Positions 1 through 7,942 of a stretch of DNA of 24,733 nt are shown here, piece after piece. The stretch is from Globomyces pollinis-pini (taxonomy: Eukaryota > Chytridiomycota > Chytridiomycetes > Rhizophydiales > Globomycetaceae), in contig MU621317.1 of assembly GCA_025399215.1 (NCBI GenBank), positions 2,759 to 27,491 of the forward strand, in the 5' to 3' direction. The notes under the pieces are model-generated. The model saw only the letters and a list, made by a program, of their open reading frames with translations, had not been told where the DNA came from and made no database searches. The position numbers were made by a program, and so were the translations under genes. Numbering within the stretch: position 1 is the first letter of the stretch; the number at the start of each line of letters is the position of its first letter.

Positions 1-126
1 GCTTTGCTGTATTATAGATTTGTTGTATATTTTGCTGTATTATAACGTTGTTATATAGTTTTTGTACAAACAGTTTATACAGCTTTGCTGTATTACAGCA
101 TTATGAATTGAAAAGTTCTGGAAAAA
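1..126. repeat. Palindrome-bearing repeats in a SEC13 intron
   Basis: This part of the SEC13 intron that leaves the window contains the 13-bp near-palindrome ACAGCTTTGCTGT at 79-91 and partial copies at 1-10 and about 32-40 (TTTGCTGTAT). It is the same family as the copies in the 482-nt intron at 445-926. Confidence 0.7.
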
Positions 127-131
127 CGTAC

Positions 132-1644
132 CTGAGAACAACTAGCCAGACAAGTTTTTGAGAAACCAACGTTAGGAGTAAAGGCCACATCACGAACCCA
201 ATCGGTATGACCCTGTAACGAAGCTTCTTCTTTCCAAGTTCCATCTTCTTCTCTACAAATCAACGACAAATCAAATACTTCCAAATCTTGACAATGTTAT
301 CACAACCTCCGGAAGCAAATCGTTTGATATGTGTGGTATTGGATGCGGATATTAGGGATGTATTGGTGAAGGAAGGTGCCCAAGAAACGGAATTGACTCC
401 AATGGAATGTGCATTGAGTGTGTTCATGTCCCAGGTTCCATCATCTTTTGTTAATCGCTATTTGTTTTATACCTGGAATGTTAATATTTTCATTGACGGT
501 TGTATGATTGTTTAATTGCATATAGTGATTTTGAATTTTGTGTTTAGTATTTGAATTACATCTATGCTATACATATTAAACAGCTTTGCTGTTTCAATGC
601 ATATAGTGATTGTGTTTAGGGAATGATTACAGCTATGCTGTTTAACAATTGAATATAGTGTTTGTGTTTAGGAATTATTTATAGCTTTGCTGTTTAACAA
701 TTGAATAGAGTGGTTGTGTTTAGGAATTACTTATAGCATAGCTATAAATATTAAAGAGCTTGCTGTTTAGTATATTAATTGTTTACAGCTATGCTGTAAA
801 CATACAACAGCTTCGCTGTTTTGAATATAATGAATTGCGTATAGTATTGAATTACAGCTATGCTGTACAACAAATGAATGTGAATGCATTTTGGTTGTAG
901 ATACGAAAATGTGTGTGAATGAATACCTTTATAAGTGAGGATAGAAATCTTTCCGTCAGAAGAAGCAGCAGCCAACACCAAACCGTAGTCATGTGGAGCC
1001 CAAGCAATTGCATTTACTACGATTATTAGTAAGATGAATTATCAATGTAATTTGTTATAGTCAATAGTAACGTGATGAAATTTGTGATATTAAATAAGTT
1101 AGTAACGTCATTTGAGATATTAAATAGGTTAGTAATCTAACTGTGATATTCAATAGGATAGTAACGTAATTTGTGATAGTCAATAGGATAGTAATGTAAT
1201 TTGTAATAGTCAATAGGTTAGTGATGAGATTTATGATAATAGGATAGTGAGTGACATACCTGAAGCAGAATGAATGGCGTGATCTTTAACTTTAACCCAA
1301 TTTGAGTTTAATTCTTTCCAAACAAAAACTTTTGAATCATAAGAGCAAGTAGCCAAGATAGTACCAAATTTAGGATGAGCCCAAGCTACTTGCCAAACCG
1401 GTCCATCATGAGCGACTAGGGTAGCTAATAGTATATGAGCGTCATTATCTACAGAGAATATTTTGATTGATCTATCAGAAGAACAAGTAGCTAATCTTTT
1501 TCCATAATAATCTAATTGAGCATCATGCTAATTATTAAATTGAAATAAATGAAATATACAATCATGTCGACATGTTGAGTATCGAATACATTAACAGGGT
1601 TTGTAGTAGCCTTTTTTTAATTTAATGAATTGATTCATTACCAT
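132..1644 (-). CDS. SEC13: SEC13, WD40 subunit of COPII coat and nuclear pore (3' part missing)
   Basis: Sec13 is a WD40 beta-propeller that pairs with Sec31 in the COPII outer coat and also sits in the nuclear pore Y-complex. The spliced product has the family's characteristic strings: [18 protein letters not shown] near the N-terminus, then [40 protein letters not shown] and [10 protein letters not shown]. Exons read on minus: 1642-1644 (the ATG alone), 1560-1610, 1260-1527, 927-1016, 279-444 and 132-252. Introns are 31, 32, 243, 482 and 26 nt, and a further intron starts at 131 and runs off the window. All phases agree (233 codons so far). About four blades are present; the last blades lie outside. 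The exon holding only ATG is inferred, because the frame upstream of GCT ACT ACA is closed by a stop and a GT..AG intron directly after an ATG repairs it. Family identity is very sure, the exact first exon less so. Confidence 0.96.
445..926. repeat. 482-nt SEC13 intron with hairpin palindromes and a 52-bp tandem repeat
   Basis: The intron holds many copies of ACAGC-(3 nt)-GCTGT: 580-592, 629-641, 681-693 (ATAGC variant), 785-797, 806-820 and 854-866, plus a self-complementary variant TATAGCATAGCTATA at 732-746. Three of these lie in a 52-bp tandem repeat; the marker TGTGTTTAG begins at 611, 663 and 715. The spacer between arms differs (TTT, TAT, TTC) while the arms are kept, and arm changes tend to be paired (ACAGC/GCTGT versus ATAGC/GCTAT at 732-746). 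This is compatible with selection on, or spread of, a hairpin. Confidence 0.85.
1017..1259. repeat. Second SEC13 intron carrying a ~30-bp minisatellite
   Basis: This 243-nt intron consists mostly of about six imperfect copies of a unit of about 30 bp. Each contains AGTAAcGTaATTTGTGATA followed by a variant of TCAATAGGTT. The copies run from about 1060 to 1250. The repeat is unrelated in sequence to the palindromic repeat in the neighbouring intron. Confidence 0.8.
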
Positions 1645-1876
1645 TTTTGAATTCAATGAATATAAAAAAAGTGAAAATTGAATTCAAGTGTACAAACTAC
1701 CTCTTACTACTACTATTAGTACTAATTGTACATAGTATATTATTCATTAATTACTTTTAATTCTTGTTTAATTACTAGTGACTAGGGTTACTTATTAGTA
1801 GTTAGGGTTACTTATAAGTAAGTTAGGGTTACTTAGTATAAGTTAGGGTTATTAGAGTGTTAGTTTTTTTACCAAA
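1645..1876. promoter_or_regulatory. Divergent promoter region with four helically spaced TTAGGGTTA boxes
   Basis: This is the intergenic region between SEC13 (minus) and the ORF at 1877 (plus). CTAGGGTTA lies at 1782-1790, and TTAGGGTTA at 1802-1810, 1823-1831 and 1843-1851. The steps are 20-21 bp, about two helical turns, and three boxes are followed by ACTTA. The last box ends 25 bp before the ATG at 1877. In several fungi the Tbf1 protein binds TTAGGGTT-type sites in ribosomal-protein and other promoters; that a similar factor acts here is inference. Confidence 0.65.
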
Positions 1877-2362
1877 ATGATCAAAGTGAAAGAATTTCGT
1901 AATTTATTGAAATTAAATGAATTACAATCAATTGATTTATTATCAACTTTAAAAAATATTATTCATTTAATCAATTCAAAAAAAAATTTAAATTCAATTA
2001 TTACCACTAAAACAAAAACTAGTATAAATAATAATCATTTAAAAATTAATTTATTATCAATTAATAATTCAAACTTGTTTCTATTATCAAAATTAAATAA
2101 TCATTCAAAATTAAATAATTATTTAAAATTAAATATTAAAACTATTAAAAATTATAGTAATTCTTTACCAAATTTATATATTACCCCGTTTTATATAGTA
2201 ATTCATAAATTATTAACTTTTAGATTCATTTACAAATTATTGTTTCAATCTTTATCATTGGATTATTATCAACTATACTCTTTAAATAAACTAATTATAT
2301 ATATATATTGGAGTAATGAAACTACTGTAAAAGATTATCTAAATAGAGAATTAAATATGTAA
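1877..2362 (+). CDS. Orphan Asn/Leu/Lys-rich protein, 161 aa
   Basis: This is an uninterrupted reading frame of 161 codons starting with an ATG that follows the TTAGGGTTA array by 25 bp. The product is very rich in N, L, I, K and S, partly because the DNA is extremely AT-rich. It has no clear membrane segment and no domain I recognise. The first residues, MIKVKEFRN, faintly recall the start of ribosomal protein uL29, but the rest does not match that short basic family, so I make no assignment. A frame this long in such AT-rich sequence is unlikely by chance, and its position behind an ordered promoter element supports a real gene. It could also be a fast-evolving or decaying gene. Confidence 0.5.
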   Translation: MIKVKEFRNLLKLNELQSIDLLSTLKNIIHLINSKKNLNSIITTKTKTSINNNHLKINLLSINNSNLFLLSKLNNHSKLNNYLKLNIKTIKNYSNSLPNLYITPFYIVIHKLLTFRFIYKLLFQSLSLDYYQLYSLNKLIIYIYWSNETTVKDYLNRELNM

Positions 2363-2474
2363 AATATTCAAAATGCAGGAAATTTCAAAGGTAATGCAAC
2401 ATTTGTACTCGGAGCTTACCAATGAAGACCGAATAAGTTGAATTGTTCCTATTCTTTAAATATCCTTATAGAGT

Positions 2475-2693
2475 TTATAAAGAGGTCAGACTAGATATGT
2501 ACATGTCTAGTTCATTAGAAACCTCGCTTTGAAAATCAAATCTACCAGCGGCCAAAGCATCAGATCGTGCAACATTGAATCTATCAAGATCTGGTTTGTA
2601 TTGGAAAGGTGGGCAAAGTGGTCCATAGCATACGTTGACGATAGGTTCAAATATTAGAAGATCTAATACTGATATTAGATTAGATCCAACCTC
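2475..2693 (-). pseudogene. Gene fragment, ~73 codons, no start
   Basis: An open frame on minus ends with TAA at 2475-2477 and contains strings that look strongly like protein, such as FEPIVNVCYGPLCPPFQYKP and RFNVARSDALAAGRFDF. No ATG precedes it before an upstream stop, and its GC content is higher than the surrounding intergenic DNA. It lies 42 bp downstream of the nuclease-like gene on the same strand. I do not recognise the family. It is probably the 3' end of a gene whose front half was lost, part of the same accessory zone as 2735-4990. Confidence 0.5.
2490..2511. repeat. 22-bp near-perfect palindrome
   Basis: Two 11-bp arms meet at the centre of ATGTACAT, with outer arms ACTAGA/TCTAGT and a single mismatched pair. 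It overlaps the 3' end of the gene fragment at 2475-2693. Confidence 0.6.
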
Positions 2694-2734
2694 AAATAGT
2701 TAATTAAATGTATTTCACGAAATCTTTATTTGTT

Positions 2735-3352
2735 TCAAATATTGGGAATTAGACGTTCAGAGAGAATGATTTGAAAGTGGCCATTTAGGGTGTTGACGAT
2801 AGCCATCACTCTTACATCATATGGTCTGCGCTTTTGGTCTATCCAAAGTCTTCCATATCGAAGAGCCTGTTCTCTAACATGATTTTTCTTCTTACGATTA
2901 GAGTTTTTGACCGTTGACTTTACTCTGGTATAGTCGTTTAAACCATGGTAGTCAATCCACTTGAGTTCAATGACATAATCAACTCTATCAAAGTGATATA
3001 CCAAATCACCACGTCCAATGTGTGAATAAGGCGCAACCCATTCTTCTGCAATAAGTTTCGGCTTTCCTGATGTTTTAAGGATTTTCTGAATACTTCGTTG
3101 TACCTGACATTTTAAATCGTCTTCGTTGGAAATCCGCGCTATTGCTGTTGTTTCAATCGAGCGATTTGATCCGCTTTGTTTTTGTGCTATTGTTGTTGTA
3201 CTATAGTCATCTTCAAACTTTCCCTTTTGTGCACGAGAAATAAAGTAAGCAGCTGTCGCCATCCCTGCCAAAGCCAATCCTCCAATAAGTAACCCAGCGC
3301 CATTCATTGTTCGTTCATCGTCACTATTGTCGTCATCACTTGTTCGATTCAT
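2735..3352 (-). CDS. Membrane-anchored PD-(D/E)XK nuclease-like protein, 205 aa
   Basis: This intronless frame starts at an ATG (3350-3352) with an acidic N-terminus. One transmembrane segment follows at about residues 18-38 (GAGLLIGGLALAGMATAAYF). Residues 112-132 read GRGDLVYHFD then YVIELKWI, the D...(D/E)-x-K layout of the PD-(D/E)XK nuclease fold, with D116, E129 and K131 as putative metal-binding and catalytic residues. EQALRYGRLW at 161-170 supplies the conserved Gln/Tyr helix found in many members of this superfamily. A Lys/Arg-rich stretch lies just before it (about 151-156). The substrate is unknown. It has no introns, unlike every conserved host gene here, and higher GC, so a viral or horizontally transferred origin is likely. 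The fold call is motif-based inference. Confidence 0.65.
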   Translation of the reverse strand: MNRTSDDDNSDDERTMNGAGLLIGGLALAGMATAAYFISRAQKGKFEDDYSTTTIAQKQSGSNRSIETTAIARISNEDDLKCQVQRSIQKILKTSGKPKLIAEEWVAPYSHIGRGDLVYHFDRVDYVIELKWIDYHGLNDYTRVKSTVKNSNRKKKNHVREQALRYGRLWIDQKRRPYDVRVMAIVNTLNGHFQIILSERLIPNI

Positions 3353-3929
3353 GTTTGGTTATGAAATAGAAACTTTCCAAAAAAATTCTTTCCTTTTTCC
3401 TTTATGTGGCAATTCTACAATTGGTGGCTAGAACCGCCAGGATATGAATAAATTCAGCCTCACCCATAGCCAAGTGCGAAAAAAATATGTTGACAAAGTG
3501 ACATCTTTAAAACTTACTCTGAAATATTAAAGTATATTAAGGAACTGTCATATTTTTAGATATTTTTGTCGAATTTGAAGTCATCTATTCCAAATCTTAT
3601 TTAATCATGTTTTAAACTTCCATCTACAACTCCACTGCTATTTATCTATTCGTCACTCAAAATACACTAACAATAACTCAGGATAGGTATGACATACAAG
3701 ACAATACGAAAATGACACGATACTTTTACTGTTCATAAAATATTCGGAAACATTGATATTGGATGATCCAATCGGCATCTCAGATAAAGGTGTTGTTCAA
3801 GGTAACGTTTCGCCAAATACAATTGTATAGCCAATGAGAATATATCATTTGTATACCGATTTGTTACAACTCATATTGTTTCAAACAAATTCACTTACTA
3901 ATTGAAATGATTTTCAATGACTGATAAAA
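3353..3929. other. No intact gene; faint protein-kinase-like relic on minus
   Basis: The stretch holds no usable ORF. On minus, around 3735-3865, one short frame reads YTNDIFSLAIQLYLAKRYLE, which resembles the region after the APE motif of protein kinases (ND/TDIFSLG..LY), but it is short and soon interrupted. About 3360-3470 should contain the promoter of the nuclease-like gene; I see no clear TATA box. Confidence 0.3.
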
Positions 3930-4990
3930 CTGCTTCTCTAAGCTCACGTACTTTTAAAGTTGTGCATCAGTGAGAGTGAAGAGTCTATGACTTCAGTATC
4001 TTGTAGTTGACAATCGAAGACTTTATCGTGTTCCAGTTTAAACATGATATTGAATGTACTTTTCACTATTTCAGTTGAATCATTCAATTGCGTTAATTGG
4101 TACCAAACAGGAATGTTTGTTTGGATGATGTCCGCAAAGAAAATAACTTTGACTTGTCACTCGCAAAGACTATCACCTAAACGAGTAGTAACTTGTCCAA
4201 TTAGTTTGATCGTTGAGTTCCAATCAAATTTCAGTTTGATCTTCATAACCCTAACCCATAGCGCTGAACAGCAAGTTCCAATGCAAAAAAGGACTCAAAC
4301 AATTTATGTTCCTAGTGGTTGAAGAAGCTGTGACGTTGGACATTACATCACGAATATTTTCCCAGTTAAACCATTTGATGTAGTGGTTCAATATTTTAAC
4401 CATGGGTGGTCCAAAAGGTGCCTTCTTTTCGAGTACGATTCATTCCAGCTTCAATGAAAGGTAACCACTTTGGCGCAAGTACCTTGAAAGAAAGAAACTG
4501 GGAGGTGTTTATGAACAGAGTGTATGGAGCAAACCAAGATTACGAGAGTGAAGAGTCCAAATTGTTGAATTGCTCGATGATACTGTGGAACAACTGGGTG
4601 AGGACTGTCTGGAATCGTATTCAGTATACTATCACTTATCACTTTATCGTATGATATGAATTCGTTTGGTTCCAAAGAAGGATTCTGATAATAAGCGAAA
4701 TGGCACATTATCAATAAGACTAATATGTGTAAATAAACGTGTAGATTTTCCAATACTGTTGTTCGATCCTCAAAGCAAATAACATAGGTTGGTTTTTCAG
4801 CAACACCAAATACTGTTTAAAATCATATACTTGCGATCTGTATAGCAGTTAGTTGAATAACTGGAGAAAGGAATTGGTGAAGTCCAAGGTGTTTGTGTTT
4901 GTGAATAAGAAGAATAAAAAGACAAACTGAAATAATCATAGTGAATCTTAACAGAAACTTGATGATGTGCGTCATGCCTATTGCACAAGT
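3930..4990 (-). pseudogene. Frameshifted pseudogene of unknown family
   Basis: Convincing protein-like segments occur on minus in successive different frames and are separated by stops or frame changes. At about 4800-4451 the frame contains YVICFEDRTTVLENLHVYL and SLEPNEFISYDKVISDSI. At about 4620-4400 another contains WFAPYTLFINTSQFLSFKVL and KWLPFIEAGMNRTRKEGTFW. At 4404-4246 a third contains NHYIKWFNWENIRDVMSNVT. At 4242-3930 a fourth, with one internal TGA, contains LKFDWNSTIKLIGQVTTRLG and PVWYQLTQLND. The breaks are stops of all three kinds and small shifts, not GT..AG introns that could be removed cleanly. Total coding length would be over 300 residues. I do not recognise the family. 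GC is higher than in the host intergenic DNA, as in the neighbouring nuclease-like gene. No restored sequence is given. Confidence 0.55.
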
Positions 4991-5055
4991 AGTTCCAATA
5001 GTAACTGGTAATAAAATGCTAAACTCGTTGTTTTTTGTTTACAAAAATTACAACA

Positions 5056-5918
5056 ATGGAATTATTAGATTACTTGAACTGGACTGTTGCTTACCAATTA
5101 GCTACCTCTGTATTCTCCCCTATTGCTATCATGTACTGCTTTTCAAACATAAACACTTTCTATTCATTACTATTCTCAAAACCTTCAAGAATTCCTAAAC
5201 CTTTTACTACTTATGACTTTTATTCACTTCGTTTACTTTGTCTCTCTGCTGCTATTTCTTTAATATTTGCTCTTTGGCCTACTACAAATATCTTTGATCT
5301 TTTAAACGTTCATCCTACTGCTCCATCTTTTTTGTTGAAATCTAGAATTGACGATTTCTCTATCTCTTCCCCTCCTAACTTGGAACCTCTCTTAAGTGCC
5401 CTTCTCTCAAACTATGGTACGAATTCTTCTTATCCAAATAGAATCAACAACCTGTTGTTGTTGAATCAACATTTTCAACTATTTGTTTTTGTTTCCTGAA
5501 TAACATCAATTAGATAAATTCATTTAGTACATAGACTAATAGTATAGGTAGACATGCTTACATTTTATTCGGACCTACCATAATCAATTGTCAATGGTGT
5601 GAATCCATCAACGATTACATGTACTTTCAATTACCAACATTATTATTTCAATACTTTATCGTACTCTCCATCATTGGTATGACCAGTTGTAATTGGCGTC
5701 GAGAATCGTATCGATTTTGGATTTTATTATTAACAATATGTGGTTTATGTTGTGAAATTGGAATGTTACAATCAGATGAATCTGAACCAATTTTAGAATT
5801 ATTTGGTTTTACTAATATTCAATATCATCTTTTAACCAAAACAAGATATTTTTGTTTTAGTCTAACTTTTATCATCTTGGCAATCCTAGGTATCATCAAA
5901 ACTATCATTCATAACTAG
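5056..5918 (+). CDS. Conserved multi-pass membrane protein with GP-x4-C-x2-C motif, ~270 aa
   Basis: Two exons, 5056-5484 and 5535-5918, are joined across a 50-nt intron. A GT at 5491 would be an equally phased alternative donor. Exon 1 has hydrophobic segments near the start (WTVAYQLATSVFSPIAIMYC) and at about residues 55-75. Exon 2 begins with RHAYILFGPTIINCQWC, a GPxxxxxCxxC element I recall from a fungal family of uncharacterised membrane proteins of similar size. It is followed by at least three more hydrophobic helices. The ATG at 5056 is preferred because it is the first in frame and precedes the conserved-looking part. Function is unknown; the cysteine pair may bind a metal or form a disulfide (inference). 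The next gene starts 38 bp after the stop. Confidence 0.7.
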
Positions 5919-5956
5919 GTATTTTTATTTGATATATTAAAAAATAAAAAGGTCAA

Positions 5957-6338
5957 ATGGATAAATGGTCAGATCAAGATTTAGTGATCACTTCCATTCA
6001 ACAAGTTAATGATATTAGATCAACCATATTCGCTAATGATTTATTACAAACTTCAATTCAATCAACTCCTATACTACAACAATTATCTCAATCTCAATTT
6101 CAAATCAATCAACAATACTTTAAAAAATTTCATCAACAATCTCATATTAAAGTAAATTTTTTTCGACTTTATTGATTGGTATTAGAATTTAAAACGTGAT
6201 TTGTTGAATGGTCATGATATTCGATTGGTAAAACAAAATGCTCATGTTTGGACAAATCAATTCTTGAATGCTTTTTTTCCAAATCATCAATCAAATTCAA
6301 ATCAAGAAATTCCACAACCTTGGTCAAAATTTGAATAA
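5957..6338 (+). CDS. Small Gln/Asn-rich hypothetical protein, 115 aa
   Basis: The ATG at 5957 opens a 65-codon exon (5957-6151). A 34-nt intron (6152-6185, GTAAAT...TTAG) leads in phase to a 51-codon exon ending TAA at 6336-6338. The intron is needed because the first exon otherwise hits a stop shortly after the donor. The product is hydrophilic and predicted mostly helical, rich in Q, N and S, without signal peptide or membrane span (DQDLVITSIQQVNDIRSTIF early, LVKQNAHVWTNQFLNAFFP near the end). I do not recognise the family; a small subunit of a coiled-coil complex is possible. Its 3' end faces that of the MRG15 gene, 112 bp away. Confidence 0.6.
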
Positions 6339-6450
6339 TACATTTAAACATCTAAAATCTTTTAAACAACCTTGAATAATAAACCATTCAACCATAAAAC
6401 TCTTGCTCCCATACATATCAAAATACACCAATAGAAAAAAAATAATTGTA

Positions 6451-7839
6451 TTAATACTTTTGTAAAGCCAAATATTCAGGTGATGCAGATTCATATTGAG
6501 TCGTAAACAATTCATCTTGCTGTTCCAAAAAAAAACTAAACGTTTACACACACAAAATAAACTTACTCTAAAATCGAACAGAGATGATCTTTGAGAATAT
6601 TAATGGCTTCTTGATCCATATTCGTATGTGCAATCAAAGTAGGTAATTGAACTATAAAAAAAATCAATATACATACAAATAGTTTTGTAATGATGATTGA
6701 AAATAGATAATGAAATTGAATACATACCAAAAAGTCGTAATAAATGTTCAACACCATAGATATCACATAACGGTTTATCATTAAACTTTCTACATAAATC
6801 CACATATTGTTGACGTTCAAATCGATACAATAAAATATTTCCAATAGCTTTTTCAAAATACAATTTTAATCCTTGAATAATTTCTTCAATACTATCATCC
6901 ATTTTTTTATTCAATACCATCATTTTTTGTTGTTGATGTTTTTGGAATTGTGTTAGAATTTCACTGATGGTATGTGTAGCTGGTAAAGCAATCAACTGTT
7001 TTTAAGTTTAGTTGGTTTGATAGAGTTTACTTTTTTGTTTTTAGTAATGGCTTCCCAATCTTCTACTAATTGTGCTTTTAATGATTCCGGAATGGAAAGT
7101 TTGATTTCCGGTTTCTTTAGAAATTCGTTTTCCTATTTCAATCAGTATGTCATTATAAAACAAATCAAGTTTGACGTGGTTATGGTTAAAGGATGAGTTG
7201 ATATTATAGATTAATGGTGGCATTGATATTAGATGGTTGAATGGTGTGAAATGCTTGGATATGGGTTGACTGAATGCATTAGATCAGATTGAAAGAGTAG
7301 GTCATCTATTCAATCATCATCAACGTCATTTTTCCAAACAGATCAAGTTAAAACAAAATACAGAATCACTTTCAATAAGATTCTTACTTTTTCTAATATA
7401 GAATCTCTTCTTCTTTTTAAATCTTTTTGTACAGAACTTTCCGGTTTAATTTTTTCACTTGTAGATTTACTACTCTTTTTAGATAACGTTGATTGTAATT
7501 CAATTTGTTTCTTCTTATTTTCTGCATTTAATTCTAATACTCTAGATTCAGGTACCCATTCATCCCAACTATACAAAAAAAAAAAATTAAAAATCAATCA
7601 TACAATCAAGGATTTGATCATGGGTTTTGGTGTAGTGGTTGATGTAACTTACGTTTGTTTCCATCCAAGATAATGAACAAAATAATAAGATCCATCGGGT
7701 AAATCTGGTCTACCTTCCCAATATTCTGCTTTTAATATCTATTCGGATTAAATTCAATATAGTCCAATACTCGTGCTTCATAGATCATTGGGCCATGATA
7801 ACATAATACAGTCTCTCGTTCATGAAATGTAGTTGTCAT
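6451..7839 (-). CDS. EAF3: MRG15/Eaf3 chromodomain protein, 317 aa
   Basis: MRG15/Eaf3 is a subunit of the NuA4 histone acetyltransferase and Rpd3S deacetylase complexes; its chromodomain binds methylated H3K36. Eight exons join in phase: 7771-7839, 7653-7738, 7388-7568, 7176-7253, 7031-7132, 6728-6995, 6567-6651 and 6451-6535. Introns are 32, 84, 134, 43, 35, 76 and 31 nt. The N-terminus carries the chromo barrel (VLCYHGPMIYEARILKAEYW, then SYYFVHYLGW and WDEWVPESRVL). A basic linker follows, then the MRG domain from about residue 140, with KLSIPESLKAQLVEDWEAIT, LYRFERQQY, YGVEHLLRLF, LPTLIAHTNMD and the terminal YESASPEYL. The length is typical of the family. The 26-codon exon at 7176-7253 lies in the variable linker and is supported only by phase and splice signals. 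Confidence 0.95.
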
Positions 7840-7942
7840 TTTTTTCAAATTCGTAAAAATTTCAGTCTAGTTTTTTTTTCGGACAAGCTTTAAAATCAGA
7901 TCTAGAATGGTTCAACAATTTTGTTTATTAAATAGAATGAGA

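Noticed and set aside
1782..1851. TTAGGG boxes as a chromosome end or interstitial telomere
   Set aside because: The units are separated by fixed spacers and lie between two genes; a telomere would give contiguous repeats.
1877..1960. Ribosomal protein uL29 based on MIKVKEFRN
   Set aside because: Only about nine residues resemble the family and the rest is not basic or similar in length.
2373..2441. 22-codon plus-strand frame beginning MQEISK
   Set aside because: It is too short, has no context, and could be chance or 3' UTR.
3930..4990. A reassigned stop codon to explain the interrupted gene
   Set aside because: All three stops and frame changes occur in it, whereas the intact genes here read normally and end in TAA, TAG or TGA.
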